Of a stretch of DNA of 64,000 bases, positions 26,260 to 35,140 are shown piece by piece (the stretch's first letter is position 1; each line of letters opens with the position of its first letter). The translations under genes and the position numbers were made by a program. The DNA comes from an uncultured Bacteroidaceae bacterium. GTDB taxonomy: Bacteria; Bacteroidota; Bacteroidia; Bacteroidales; Bacteroidaceae. Below the pieces are notes generated by a model. It had not been told where the DNA came from. It did not search any database and saw only the letters and a program-made list of their open reading frames with translations. The DNA is taken from assembly GCA_944321635.1 (NCBI GenBank), contig CALULY010000004.1, positions 1-64,000 of the forward strand. The letters are read 5' to 3'.

Positions 26260-26442
26260 TGATTAGATTTGATATGAGCAAATCTCTGACATCCACATTC
26301 AGAATACCTGCAATCCGATACAAAACAGGAATATGAGGCTGTACTTTGTTCGAGGCATACACATTAAAGTCATTCCATGCCTATTTGCCAATTCCGTTTG
26401 GTTGATACTTCTTGTTCCCAAAGCCTCTTTTATTTGGTTCAT
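26225..26442 (-). pseudogene. Frameshifted small XRE-type HTH regulator gene upstream of the RM operon
   Basis: The frame from 26442 reads MNQIKEALGTRSINQTELAN, a typical XRE helix-turn-helix start, but then goes out of frame near 26370-26380. The other half of a standard XRE protein appears in a second frame (VLYRIAGILNVDVRDLLISN, ending INEDCANGEKRD) and stops at 26225-26227. Together the halves give ~70 aa, the usual size for the XRE genes that precede BcgI-like operons in this order. The gene overlaps the RM start. A sequencing error at one base cannot be ruled out, since the two halves are otherwise intact. Confidence 0.65.
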
Positions 26443-26838
26443 GCATATATCTTGTTTCAAGATTGCTGTTTTATCATTTGTAAAAGTATAAAATTTACAT
26501 TGGAAAAATGTGCCTTTTCCCAAAGGAAAGTGTTGATTTCTCATAACATTTACCCTGCTGTTCGGGCATTATTTATATTCGCAGTTGCCATAGGTGGCAT
26601 AGTCTCCCCTGCGCCTTCACACCCTTGCACGGATCACCGCCTCCAATCACTGACGGGCAGCGGTGCTTTTGCCTGTGTCATGCGGTGTTTCGGTCGGAAT
26701 CATTAGATGTTTTCCCCGAAATCATGCGAAGTTTTCCCGCAATCCGGCGAGGTGCGCCAATCTGATTGGGTGGTCTGCGCGGTGCGGCCTGCCGGGAAAA
26801 GCCGTTTTTGGAGGTTTATTTATTAACAAATGTTAAAT
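26443..26838. other. Intergenic region between the RM island and the AraC gene
   Basis: No gene is supported here. The first ~120 nt remain AT-rich and belong to the RM operon leader. From ~26590 the composition returns to that of the host chromosome. Short GC-rich imperfect repeats are seen but no clear hairpin with a U-tract. Confidence 0.5.
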
Positions 26839-26848
26839 GGGGGGGGGG
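26839..26848 (+). repeat. Homopolymer tract of 10 G upstream of the AraC-type regulator
   Basis: Ten G followed by TAAAATTTTC, 31-64 nt before the possible starts of the regulator. A TAA directly follows the tract in the regulator's frame, so length changes cannot create a fusion. Any effect would be on promoter spacing or on a regulator's binding. A -7-like TAAATTTT lies 22 nt downstream (26871-26878). Confidence 0.85.
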
Positions 26849-26878
26849 TAAAATTTTCATCCTATTAACCTAAATTTT

Positions 26879-27766
26879 ATGTTTGTCGCATTCAAACAGT
26901 CAAGCACGCCTATGTCTATATTTTACGAAGATGAACACAAGACGTGTTACAACTACAATGTGCCGGAGTTGTCGCTGTTCAAGTGGTTTGAACTTGACAA
27001 GACGTCTCCTCCTGTCTTCCTTGAGGTTGAGAAGTCCGTCCTCATCTTTGTCGTCGATGGCCTGATCGAGGCCCGGTTTGGCAGCCACAGCACGAAGGAC
27101 ATTGGCGCGGGACAGTTCTTTTTCGTTCCCTCTGGTGTGCATTTCTATGGCTCACAGCATTGCCGGTCGCGGGTGTTGAGCTGCTCGTTTGCCGACGTGC
27201 CGCAGTTTTGCAATCTCCGCACCATCGACAACCTCGCCGGCAGCATCAACGATGACAAGGAGCTGCGGGAGATGTTTTTCACCCTCCCGATACGTCCCCA
27301 GCTGCGCAAGTTCATCGATTTTGTCGTCGAGTGCCTTGCTGACGGCATCCATTGCGCCCACTTCCACCAGCTGAAGTTGCAGGAGATGTTCCTGTTGATG
27401 CGGGTCTACTACACAAAGGATGAGCTGGCGCGGATGTTTGCCCCGATCCTTGGCGGCGACAGCGTGTTCCGTCGGTTCGTGCTCGACCATTACAAGGCGT
27501 TTGCAGGTGTCGAGCAGTTTGCCGAGGCGGCCAACATGAGTGTCTCGACGTTCCAACGCAAGTTCAAGCAGACTTTCAAGAAATCCGCCGCCGAGTGGTT
27601 GCTCGACCGCAAGTGCGAGATGGTGATCAGGGAGATAAAGACCTCCTCCAAGACGTTTGACCAGATCGCCGACGAGTGCAGTTTCTCGTCGGTTCAGTAC
27701 TTTTCCAACTTCTGCAAGAGCCACTTCGGCAAGACCCCGACCGAGCTGCGTTCGGAGGAATTCTGA
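26879..27766 (+). CDS. AraC-family transcriptional regulator (likely fimbrial operon regulator)
   Basis: 295 aa from the ATG at 26879, or 284 aa from 26912 (MSIFYEDEHKTC), which I consider equally likely. An N-terminal cupin-like sensing region (GAGQFFFVPSGVHFYGSQH) precedes a C-terminal double HTH: first helix pair EQFAEAANMSVSTFQRKFKQ, second FDQIADECSFSSVQYFSNFC with the family signature KSHFGKTPTEL. It lies 123 nt upstream of the fimbrial operon on the same strand, so a role in switching that operon is likely but inferred. A 10-G tract in its leader could make its expression phase-variable. Confidence 0.88.
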   Translation: MFVAFKQSSTPMSIFYEDEHKTCYNYNVPELSLFKWFELDKTSPPVFLEVEKSVLIFVVDGLIEARFGSHSTKDIGAGQFFFVPSGVHFYGSQHCRSRVLSCSFADVPQFCNLRTIDNLAGSINDDKELREMFFTLPIRPQLRKFIDFVVECLADGIHCAHFHQLKLQEMFLLMRVYYTKDELARMFAPILGGDSVFRRFVLDHYKAFAGVEQFAEAANMSVSTFQRKFKQTFKKSAAEWLLDRKCEMVIREIKTSSKTFDQIADECSFSSVQYFSNFCKSHFGKTPTELRSEEF

Positions 27767-27889
27767 CATCTGTGATGGGAAAAGTCCCCATCGGATGACA
27801 TGAATTCATAAGTAATTGGAACAATATCATAACATCGGCTTTTGCTGCCGGCGGTAATTTTGCCGCCAAAAACAGAAACAAGAGCTTTG

Positions 27890-28438
27890 ATGGATTTCAT
27901 AAGACACAAGACCGCGTGGCTCACCGCCACCGTGCTGTTGTGCGCCTGCTTGCAGGCAAAGTCGCAGACGGTGGCATTGAAGACCAACGCCCTTTACTGG
28001 CTTGCGACCACGCCCAACGCCTCTGTCGAGTTTGCGTTGTCCGACAAGGTGACTATCGACGCGGCTGCGGCTTACAACCCCTGGACGTTCAAGGATGACA
28101 AGAAGATGCGCTTCTGGCTTGCCCAGCCCGAGGTGCGTTACTGGTTTTGTGAGAAGTTCGAGGGACATTTCATCGGCGTGCACCTGCACGGGGCGCAGTT
28201 TTTCGGCGGGTTTGGCGACACGCGCCGCGACGGCTATCTGGCCGGGGGCGGGTTGACCTACGGCTACGACTGCCTGCTCGCCCCGCATTGGAACCTTGAG
28301 TTTGCCATAGGCATCGGCTATGCCCGCCTGTGGTACGACGAGAGCCCCTGCATCCCATGCCGCCGCGATGTCGTGCCAAAGCACAAGGATTACGTTGGGC
28401 CGACCAAGGCCGCCATAACAGTCAGCTATTTGTTTTAG
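27890..28438 (+). CDS. DUF3575 family outer-membrane protein, first gene of the fimbrial operon
   Basis: 182 aa from the ATG at 27890, with a signal peptide (ends ..CLQAKSQ). The mature part is a small predicted beta-barrel: alternating strands such as TNALYWLATTPNASVEFAL, then PEVRYWFCEKFEGHFIGVHL, ending with an aromatic residue (YLF) as outer-membrane barrels do. DUF3575 proteins regularly open Mfa/Fim-type operons in Bacteroidales. The ORF can be extended to 27842 but that region contains a -7-like TAATTTTG at 27855. It is followed after 13 nt by the DUF3868 gene. Confidence 0.85.
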   Translation: MDFIRHKTAWLTATVLLCACLQAKSQTVALKTNALYWLATTPNASVEFALSDKVTIDAAAAYNPWTFKDDKKMRFWLAQPEVRYWFCEKFEGHFIGVHLHGAQFFGGFGDTRRDGYLAGGGLTYGYDCLLAPHWNLEFAIGIGYARLWYDESPCIPCRRDVVPKHKDYVGPTKAAITVSYLF

Positions 28439-28451
28439 TCCGTAGGAAATC

Positions 28452-30221
28452 ATGCAAACAGGAAAACATAATCTCATCCCATCCGTCCTGCTGTCGGCCG
28501 CATTGGCGACGGCGGCAGGCTGCGCTTCGCACAAGGAAGGGCGCATCACCGTTGACCCTGACGTGCAGGTGCTCTCGCTCGACACGGCCCGCAGCGCGGA
28601 CCTCGACGTGACGTTGTGCGTGCCGGAGGGCTATGTGCCGCGCCGCTCGCGCCTCTATGTCACCCCGTTGCTTTACAGTGGTGACAGCCTCGTCGAGACC
28701 TATCCCTCCGTCGCGCTCGACGGCTCTATCTACACCAAGAAGCTGCGCCGCGCCCAGGTGCTTGAGGGCAAGGTTGACACGGTTGATGCGACCGAGGTTG
28801 ACAAGCGCAAGAGCTACCGCATCGACTACCACCAGACGGTGTGCCTGCCCGACGGGCTTGACGGCGGCGAGGTGATCGCCTGCGTCAGCACGGACGGGTG
28901 CGGGACGTGCGAGGACATCGACACTGTGCAACTGGCCGGCATCAGCAACCCTGTCACGCTCATGCAGGTCGAGGAGTCGCTCAAGACCGACTGGATCGAG
29001 CCGGAATTCAGGATCAAGCCCAAGGTGCGTGAGGGCAAAGGGGTGGCGAGGTTGCAATTTGTCATCAACCGTCACGACATCCGCACCGACTTGGGCAACA
29101 ACGAGGCTGAGCTCGACACGATGCTCGCCAAGCTCGGTCCTATCCTTGCAGACTCGCTGGCGACGCTCAACACGGTGCAAATCACCGGTGTCGCGTCGGC
29201 CGACGGACCTTTGAGCATCAACGTCCCGTTGGCGCGCAACCGTGCCAACTCGGCATTCCGCTGGCTTGTCGGGCAACTCGACATCGACAGTGACGACCAG
29301 CGGCACTTTGCCGTCACGTCACGCCCCGAGGGGTGGGGACCTGTGCTCGATGCCATGCGTGCCGCCGGCGACCGCGACACGACAGCCGTGGCCGAGGTGC
29401 TTGACAGGTATGCCGACAGCAACGATGACGTGCAAGAGAGGTACATCCGCCGCCTGCCCTGCTGGGGACGGATCAGGGACAATTACTTGCAGAAGGACAG
29501 GAACGTGGAGTACGTCTACTCCTACCAGATAAAGAGTTTCACCACCGATGCCGAGCTGCTGGAGATGTACGGCAAGCGTCCCGACGCGTTCAGCGAGGAC
29601 GAGTTGCTCCGTGTCTCGACGCTCAAGACGGGTGATGAGGCCAAGGACAGCGTCTACCGCACCATCCTCCATTACTTCCCGCAGTCCAAGGTGGCTGCCA
29701 ACAACCTTGCCGTGCTGCTCTTGCGCAAGGGCGAGGACAAGGAGGCGCGCGAGGTGTTTGACAGTGCCGACGGTTACAGTGAGGAGAGCCTGAGGACGGC
29801 TGCCGCGCTCTATGTCTACAACAAGGAGTACGAGGAGGCTGTCGAACTGCTCGACACCGATGTCGATGATCCCGAGGCACGTTACAACCTCGGTCTCGTC
29901 AAGGCGCAGCTCAGGCAGCTCGATGAGGCCTACGAGTTGCTCGCCCCGTTCCGCGACATCAACAGCGCGATAGCCGCGCTGAGCGTCAACAAGAACGAGG
30001 AAGCCGACGACATAATGGACGGGCTAAGCTCGGCAACGCCGCGTGACGAGTATGTCCGCGCGCTCATCGCTGCCCGCCTGTCACGGCATGACGAGGTGCT
30101 GGAGCATCTGGCAAACGCCGCAGCGGACGCGTCATTGCGCGAGAGGGCCAAGGGAGAGTATGATTTCATCCCCTACCGGGACCAAGTGGAGTTCCGAGCG
30201 GCGGTATATAAACAACAGTAA
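28452..30221 (+). CDS. DUF3868/OmpA-like and TPR fimbrial assembly lipoprotein
   Basis: 589 aa. The lipobox ATAAGC follows the signal sequence. The N-terminal ~190 aa form the DUF3868 domain (SRLYVTPLLYSGDSLVETYP). An OmpA-C-like segment follows (RLQFVINRHDIRTDLGNNEAEL, ASADGP, ARNRANSAFRWL). The C-terminal ~200 aa are TPR-like helices (AANNLAVLLLRKGEDKEAREV, RYNLGLVKAQLRQLDEAYELL). It probably acts in the periplasm or at the outer membrane in fimbrial export or anchoring to peptidoglycan. It is a standard companion of Mfa1-type fimbriae. Confidence 0.85.
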   Translation: MQTGKHNLIPSVLLSAALATAAGCASHKEGRITVDPDVQVLSLDTARSADLDVTLCVPEGYVPRRSRLYVTPLLYSGDSLVETYPSVALDGSIYTKKLRRAQVLEGKVDTVDATEVDKRKSYRIDYHQTVCLPDGLDGGEVIACVSTDGCGTCEDIDTVQLAGISNPVTLMQVEESLKTDWIEPEFRIKPKVREGKGVARLQFVINRHDIRTDLGNNEAELDTMLAKLGPILADSLATLNTVQITGVASADGPLSINVPLARNRANSAFRWLVGQLDIDSDDQRHFAVTSRPEGWGPVLDAMRAAGDRDTTAVAEVLDRYADSNDDVQERYIRRLPCWGRIRDNYLQKDRNVEYVYSYQIKSFTTDAELLEMYGKRPDAFSEDELLRVSTLKTGDEAKDSVYRTILHYFPQSKVAANNLAVLLLRKGEDKEAREVFDSADGYSEESLRTAAALYVYNKEYEEAVELLDTDVDDPEARYNLGLVKAQLRQLDEAYELLAPFRDINSAIAALSVNKNEEADDIMDGLSSATPRDEYVRALIAARLSRHDEVLEHLANAAADASLRERAKGEYDFIPYRDQVEFRAAVYKQQ

Positions 30222-30236
30222 GCAAAAGCTATCAAG

Positions 30237-31139
30237 ATGATGAGGAAGTCAATCATATTGGTCTGTGCCGCCTTTGTGCTGGCATCGTGCATTCGCGACG
30301 AGATTGAGCCGTGCCCGCCGTTGCGGGTGACGCTTGCCATCGGCGACCGCAACTATGACAACATCGGCGAGGTCGTTGACGCGGGGTTTGACGTGCGGCG
30401 CGGCGATGACGAACCGTTCAGCTCGTTTGTGACGACATTGACATACGTCGTCCGCAACATCGACACCCGCGAGGTCGTCGCCGAGCGGCAATTGCACGAT
30501 GTCACGGGCGATGCCCTCGGTGTGGCCGTCGAGGGACTGGCTGCCGACCTGCCTTTTGGCAACTATGCCGTGACGGCGTGGGGCAACATCCAGCCCGATG
30601 ACGCGCTTTCTTCTGACTGCGATGTGCAGACATTGCCCTTGCACCAGGGCGAGGCTGAGGGAGGCGATGTCTACATGGCGTGCGACACGCTGGCATTCAC
30701 CGCCGAGCGCGGGGATTTCACCGTCAACCTGCACCGTGTCAAGGGCAAACTGATCGTTGATGTCGTCAACCTGCCTGCCGAGGTGAGGTGGAGCGACAAG
30801 ACCATCACGGGGATTGCCGGCAGCGTTGACACACGTTTTGGATATGCCGGCACCGTCTCGGTCAAGACACTGGGCGAGTGGCAGATGGCATCCAGCGTGA
30901 CCACATCGACACTCGTCGCTCCGGCCGTGGCAGGCGATGCGGCGACGGTGGACATCAACTTCTATGACGACGCGTCGCGCACGACACCGACCTGCGAACC
31001 GGAACTGTTGCGGCTGCCGCTCGACCGCAACCACATCACGGTGGTGCGCATGGACTATGATGCCGAGTTGGGGGCGTTCACGGCGTTTGTGCTTGTCGAT
31101 TCCAAGTGGGAGGACATCCACGACCTTGAGCTTGACTGA
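30237..31139 (+). CDS. FimB/Mfa2-family fimbrial anchor lipoprotein
   Basis: 300 aa with a lipobox (VLASC). The mature protein is beta-rich, with strands typical of the two-domain Mfa2/FimB fold (VTLTYVVRN-type, GNYAVTAWG, VNLHRVKGKLIVDVVNLP), and it ends HDLELD. Mfa2-like proteins cap the base of the fimbria and fix its length. The start codon may be the first or second Met of MMRK. It lies 15 nt after the DUF3868 gene and 68 nt before the major subunit. Confidence 0.85.
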   Translation: MMRKSIILVCAAFVLASCIRDEIEPCPPLRVTLAIGDRNYDNIGEVVDAGFDVRRGDDEPFSSFVTTLTYVVRNIDTREVVAERQLHDVTGDALGVAVEGLAADLPFGNYAVTAWGNIQPDDALSSDCDVQTLPLHQGEAEGGDVYMACDTLAFTAERGDFTVNLHRVKGKLIVDVVNLPAEVRWSDKTITGIAGSVDTRFGYAGTVSVKTLGEWQMASSVTTSTLVAPAVAGDAATVDINFYDDASRTTPTCEPELLRLPLDRNHITVVRMDYDAELGAFTAFVLVDSKWEDIHDLELD

Positions 31140-31207
31140 GCGGCGGAAAAATCAGATAGTGTTTAGTTAAATAAATAATCAATTTTCAAACTTAAATTTT
31201 TCAAATC

Positions 31208-32512
31208 ATGAAAAAAATTCAATTGTTTGGCTGCGCTGCACTGTCAGTCCTTGCACTGGCATCTTGCAGCAACGACGAGACTGTCTTGTCAGGCAATGGT
31301 GCCAATCAGACCCTTGGCGACAGCCAGGTCTTCCAAGTCGCTGTCACCAACGAGGGCGGCCTTGGCACTCGTGCTACCGACTTTTACAGCGAGACGACAC
31401 CGCAGAGCATTGATGCGGTCAAGTTGGTCATCTACAACACTACGGACAACTCTGTTGTCTATTCAAAGACCTACAACAGCTGGAACACTGACGCTGTGAG
31501 CAGCATCGTGACTGGCGAAAATGCGCGCCAAGTGACATTTGAGCTGAAGGGTGACGAAAAACTCGTCGCTGGCCAGACCTACAAGGCTTATGCCATCGGC
31601 TACAACACCAGCGAGAGCAAGTACACTTACACTCCGGCATTGACAACTCTCGATGAACCGGGTGAAGGTGAATTTACTTTCGGTGGCGCACTCACCGCGA
31701 AAACTTCAGATGTGGCTGAGGAGATTTTCGCTGGTGCAATCGAGGGTGCTGAGGCTGACGGCTTCCAGGTTCCCGGTGACGGTCAAGGTTTCACCAAGAC
31801 CATCCTGCTGAAGCGTCAGGTGGCAGGTACTTTCGGCTACTTCAAGAACATCCCGGCTGTCGATGCTACTGGAACTAAGACGGCTACTGCCCTCCGTCTC
31901 GTCGCTTCCGGCAAAAATATGGAAGTCATCATGGACGAGTTCCAAAAGGGAAATGCAGTGAACGGCAAGACTGACGCAACGGCAGCCGATGCAGCGTTCT
32001 TTGACGGAACTGATGCCTACGAGGTTTACTCCATCACCCTCACCGACTGGTTCACAAATGGTGATGAGAACGAAGATGGCGTCCTCAACGATGAGGACAC
32101 ATGGACGGCTGGCATCGCGAAAGAAGGCGTTTCGTTCAAGGACGGTTCAGTCTTTGCCGGCAAGTTCCTCGTGCCGTTTGCAAAGTCTGCTGACAACACG
32201 ATGCAGTTGCAATTGATGGCTGGCAACGAGATCATCAAGTACTGGAACGTGCGTCTTCCCCAAGCACAATCTGACGTGACGACAGTCACAGGTGCTGACG
32301 AGGCTCAGACAGAGGACGGCAGCAACCTTTACGGCTTCAACGTGCTCCGCAACCACCTTTACACCCTCGGTTCACGTGGCGCAGGTGACGACGGTGGTGA
32401 AGGCGGCGAGCCAGATCCAGACGACGACCCGAGCGACCTCAGCAAGGGCCAGAGCCTGATCATCAAGGTCAGCGCAGAGTGGGACGCAATGTCTGACATG
32501 GTGCTTGATTGA
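31208..32512 (+). CDS. Mfa1-family major fimbrial subunit (fimbrillin)
   Basis: 434 aa with lipobox ALASC. The Mfa1 family matures by loss of the lipid-bearing N-terminal part, at a trypsin-like gingipain-type site. Two beta domains follow (DAVKLVIYNTTDNSVVYSKT; VAGTFGYFKNIPAVDATGT), then the conserved late block NVLRNHLYTLGSRG. The acidic linker GGEGGEPDPDDDPSD is followed by a C-terminal donor-strand-like end (LIIKVSAEWDAMSDMVLD). Codon use is less GC-biased than the neighbouring minor subunits, as expected for an abundant structural protein. A hairpin after the gene may set its excess over the downstream subunits. Confidence 0.88.
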   Translation: MKKIQLFGCAALSVLALASCSNDETVLSGNGANQTLGDSQVFQVAVTNEGGLGTRATDFYSETTPQSIDAVKLVIYNTTDNSVVYSKTYNSWNTDAVSSIVTGENARQVTFELKGDEKLVAGQTYKAYAIGYNTSESKYTYTPALTTLDEPGEGEFTFGGALTAKTSDVAEEIFAGAIEGAEADGFQVPGDGQGFTKTILLKRQVAGTFGYFKNIPAVDATGTKTATALRLVASGKNMEVIMDEFQKGNAVNGKTDATAADAAFFDGTDAYEVYSITLTDWFTNGDENEDGVLNDEDTWTAGIAKEGVSFKDGSVFAGKFLVPFAKSADNTMQLQLMAGNEIIKYWNVRLPQAQSDVTTVTGADEAQTEDGSNLYGFNVLRNHLYTLGSRGAGDDGGEGGEPDPDDDPSDLSKGQSLIIKVSAEWDAMSDMVLD

Positions 32513-32576
32513 CCGTGACACTCGCACCCCTCCCCGCTGCAGCTGGCAGCACCCGGGACGGATGGAGGAAAAAGGC

Positions 32577-32600
32577 GGCAAGGGGTTTGTTCCCCTTGCC
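32577..32600 (+). promoter_or_regulatory. Intra-operon hairpin after the major subunit gene
   Basis: GGCAAGGGG and CCCCTTGCC form a 9-bp perfect stem with a 6 nt loop in the leader of the next gene, with no U-tract. It would be expected to reduce read-through or stabilise the upstream fimbrillin mRNA. Confidence 0.5.
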
Positions 32601-32625
32601 GTCACGAAAAGAAGATAACAAAGGA

Positions 32626-33744
32626 ATGAAGATGAGATACGTGCAACTATCGGCATTGCCCTTGCTTGCTGCGGCAATGCTCCTTGTGGCAGGATGCTCC
32701 AAGGACGAGGCTGCCGCGCCCGGCCATGGCATCACTGTCGCCTTGTGGTCTGACGCGTCGTTGACCACCCGCACGTCGCTTGCCGGGACTGACGATGTGC
32801 AGCACGTGCAGTATGTGCAGCTCTATGTCTTCCGTGGCACGGGCGACGACGCAGTGTGCGTGGCGAGTGAAGATGTGATGTGGCAGCAGCCGCAGGGAGG
32901 GACGCAGGCGCAGTACTACCGGCTTGAGGCGGACTTGGAGGCAGACGACTACACTTTCCTTGCCGTGGGTCTTGACAGCCCGCTGGCGGCAGACGGCACG
33001 CCCGACATGGGGCAGGCAGGGTCGGCAGCCACCTACGGCTTGCCCGCCGCCGTGCAGGTGGGGACTACCACCAAGGGCGAAGCCATCGCACGCCTTGCCG
33101 ACGGCAAGACCGCCGCTGACATAGCCCAGTCGGAACTCATGGCCGGCTCGACCACCGCCTACTGGGACGAAGCGTCAGACCTGACCGTGACCGTCGGGCT
33201 GAAGAGGAGAGTGGCGGGCATGATGTTCTATCTCACCAACATCCCCGACGGTGTGAACAACATCGAGCTTGTCTGCTCCACGCAGCAGTACTCCGACGTG
33301 CCTCTCTTTGCACACGGGGACGCATTGTCAGACCACGGCACGACACAGTTTGACTCGGGGAGCGAGGTCATCCTCTCGTCGCCTGTCAACCAAGACGTGC
33401 TTGCAGCCGAGACAATCACCCTCGCCGACGGCACGTCGTTGGACAAACAGAGGGGCAGCATCTACATGGCCGCCTATCTCCTGCCGATGCCTGAGGTGGC
33501 GGTCGGTGAAGGCGAGGCGATGTTCAGCCTGCGGCTGACCTATGACGACCCGTCGGTCAGCGATGTGCGCAAGGTGCGCCTTGATGGCGAGAGCGACTAT
33601 GCCTTTCCCATCCAGCCCAACTGGATTTACCGCGTCGGGCACAAGTCATCCACCGAGGACGAGCCGCAGGACATCGGCGGAGCTCCCGGCGGGGACATCG
33701 TTGCCGATGGCAATTGGCAGGCGAGCATAGACATCCCGATGTGA
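32626..33744 (+). CDS. Fimbrial minor-subunit lipoprotein (Mfa-like)
   Basis: 372 aa from the ATG at 32626 (32632 also possible; AAGGAA sits a few nt upstream). The lipobox is LVAGC. The mature sequence shows the Mfa/FimA-type pattern: an opening strand HGITVALWSDASLTTRTSLA, a central R-R-V-A-G-M-M-F-Y block with YLTNIPDGVNNIELV, and the late strand YAFPIQPNWIYRVG that matches the ..NHLY.. block of fimbrillins. It is likely an accessory or tip subunit. The far upstream start (32509) lies inside the previous gene's stop region and runs through the hairpin, so it is not used. Confidence 0.8.
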   Translation: MKMRYVQLSALPLLAAAMLLVAGCSKDEAAAPGHGITVALWSDASLTTRTSLAGTDDVQHVQYVQLYVFRGTGDDAVCVASEDVMWQQPQGGTQAQYYRLEADLEADDYTFLAVGLDSPLAADGTPDMGQAGSAATYGLPAAVQVGTTTKGEAIARLADGKTAADIAQSELMAGSTTAYWDEASDLTVTVGLKRRVAGMMFYLTNIPDGVNNIELVCSTQQYSDVPLFAHGDALSDHGTTQFDSGSEVILSSPVNQDVLAAETITLADGTSLDKQRGSIYMAAYLLPMPEVAVGEGEAMFSLRLTYDDPSVSDVRKVRLDGESDYAFPIQPNWIYRVGHKSSTEDEPQDIGGAPGGDIVADGNWQASIDIPM

Positions 33745-33768
33745 TGAACCGACCAAAAGCATGAAGTG

Positions 33769-35127
33769 ATGAAAAGACAAAAGACAAACTATTCGGTTGT
33801 GATGGCTGCCGCCTTGGCCGTGGCGGTCTCACTGGCAGGGTGCACTGCCGACGACGAACCGCTCATACCGCAGGACGGCGCGCCCTCGCAGGGAACGCCT
33901 ATCGGAGACATAGTCATAAGCGGCGGCGGCCCGGGCGACCTTGTGGCCGGCACACGGGCCTACGTCGGCCCGGATGACAAAGCGTCTGGCCCGCAGGTGC
34001 AAGGAGTGTGCAGGGCGGACAGACTGGAGGTCTACCCGTTTTTTGTGACATCGGGCTACACGATTGACTGGCCCGATGCCGACAGCTATAACTATGTGAA
34101 CGATGCCGGCCAGACACCTAATGTGAGCGTGCAGAATCCTATAGAGATGAAGATAATGGGACTCAATGCTTATGCCAATGCACAAGCAAGCATCGTCAAG
34201 AATGGAGACTACATATATCTTTATAACACTGCGCTCGCCTACACCGATGCTGACAGGGCGTTGTTCCGCACGGACATAGGCAATCGCGAGACCTCGACCC
34301 TGACGCTGGAGGGTTCTGGGGTTGACTATTCTACTCCCGAGCTTTATTATGGCATCCTCCACGTGTATGGCGATGATTGGCATTATGACGGCGATGAGGC
34401 ATATTGGTATGGTATGTTTAATAACAGTAGGACGGCAGATTTTCAGGGTCGCATCTTCCGCATCGTCAGCCAGATCAACCTGACGATGACCGACATACCG
34501 GTCGAGGCGGTTGACAGGGTGGAACTCTACGGCGACCACTACCCCACACAGGTGAGGTTGAATGGCACGCACGGTACCTACTATCCTGTCGATGCCGTTG
34601 TTGACACCAAGTTGACGACAGACACGATGGCCGTGCTCCTTGCGTCAGAGGCTATCTCGGCGGAGGACAGCACAGTGACGCTCTCGTCCTTTTTCCTGCC
34701 CAGCGAACTGGGCATGAGGCTGCGTCTGAAAGTCACCTACAAACCTACATCCGGCACGGACACGCAGGCAGATGCCGACAAGGCGACGCCGGGCGACATA
34801 CCGATGGGGGCTAACGACCAGCTCTATGACATCCGTCCCATGACCAGCCAATATCTCACGGGAGGCAATGCCGACATCTACAACGTCGGCGAGGCTCTGC
34901 ACCATGGTGACGACCTCTTCGTCTATGACGGCAATGCGGGCAACTACTGCTTTTATTCCTACTCCAACGTGAGGGTCAATATGAGCGGCACGTTCAGCAA
35001 CATAGCCGCAGAGACGGGCGAATCGGACATCACCATCTGGGTCGATCCCGACTTCCAGCGCGACAACTCGGTCGGCGGGCTTGACCCCGACTTTGACGGG
35101 ACGCATGACTTTGACATAATCGAATAA
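33769..35127 (+). CDS. Fimbrial minor-subunit lipoprotein, 452 aa
   Basis: From the ATG at 33769, with signal peptide and lipobox (SLAGC). The mature part contains fimbrillin-like strands (GRIFRIVSQINLTMTDIPVE, TVTLSSFFLPSELGMRLRLK) and a terminal DFDIIE. The RIVSQINLTMTDIP segment is the equivalent of the R-x-V-x-x-x-Y-L-T-N-I-P block in other subunits of this operon. It is a probable accessory tip component; no ligand-binding domain can be named. Spacing to neighbours is 24 and 13 nt. Confidence 0.75.
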   Translation: MKRQKTNYSVVMAAALAVAVSLAGCTADDEPLIPQDGAPSQGTPIGDIVISGGGPGDLVAGTRAYVGPDDKASGPQVQGVCRADRLEVYPFFVTSGYTIDWPDADSYNYVNDAGQTPNVSVQNPIEMKIMGLNAYANAQASIVKNGDYIYLYNTALAYTDADRALFRTDIGNRETSTLTLEGSGVDYSTPELYYGILHVYGDDWHYDGDEAYWYGMFNNSRTADFQGRIFRIVSQINLTMTDIPVEAVDRVELYGDHYPTQVRLNGTHGTYYPVDAVVDTKLTTDTMAVLLASEAISAEDSTVTLSSFFLPSELGMRLRLKVTYKPTSGTDTQADADKATPGDIPMGANDQLYDIRPMTSQYLTGGNADIYNVGEALHHGDDLFVYDGNAGNYCFYSYSNVRVNMSGTFSNIAAETGESDITIWVDPDFQRDNSVGGLDPDFDGTHDFDIIE

Positions 35128-35140
35128 ACTCATTGACGAC

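Noticed and set aside
26837-26911. Poly-G tract as a coding switch for the AraC gene
   Set aside because: TAA directly follows the tract in the regulator's frame, so no tract length can fuse an upstream start to it.
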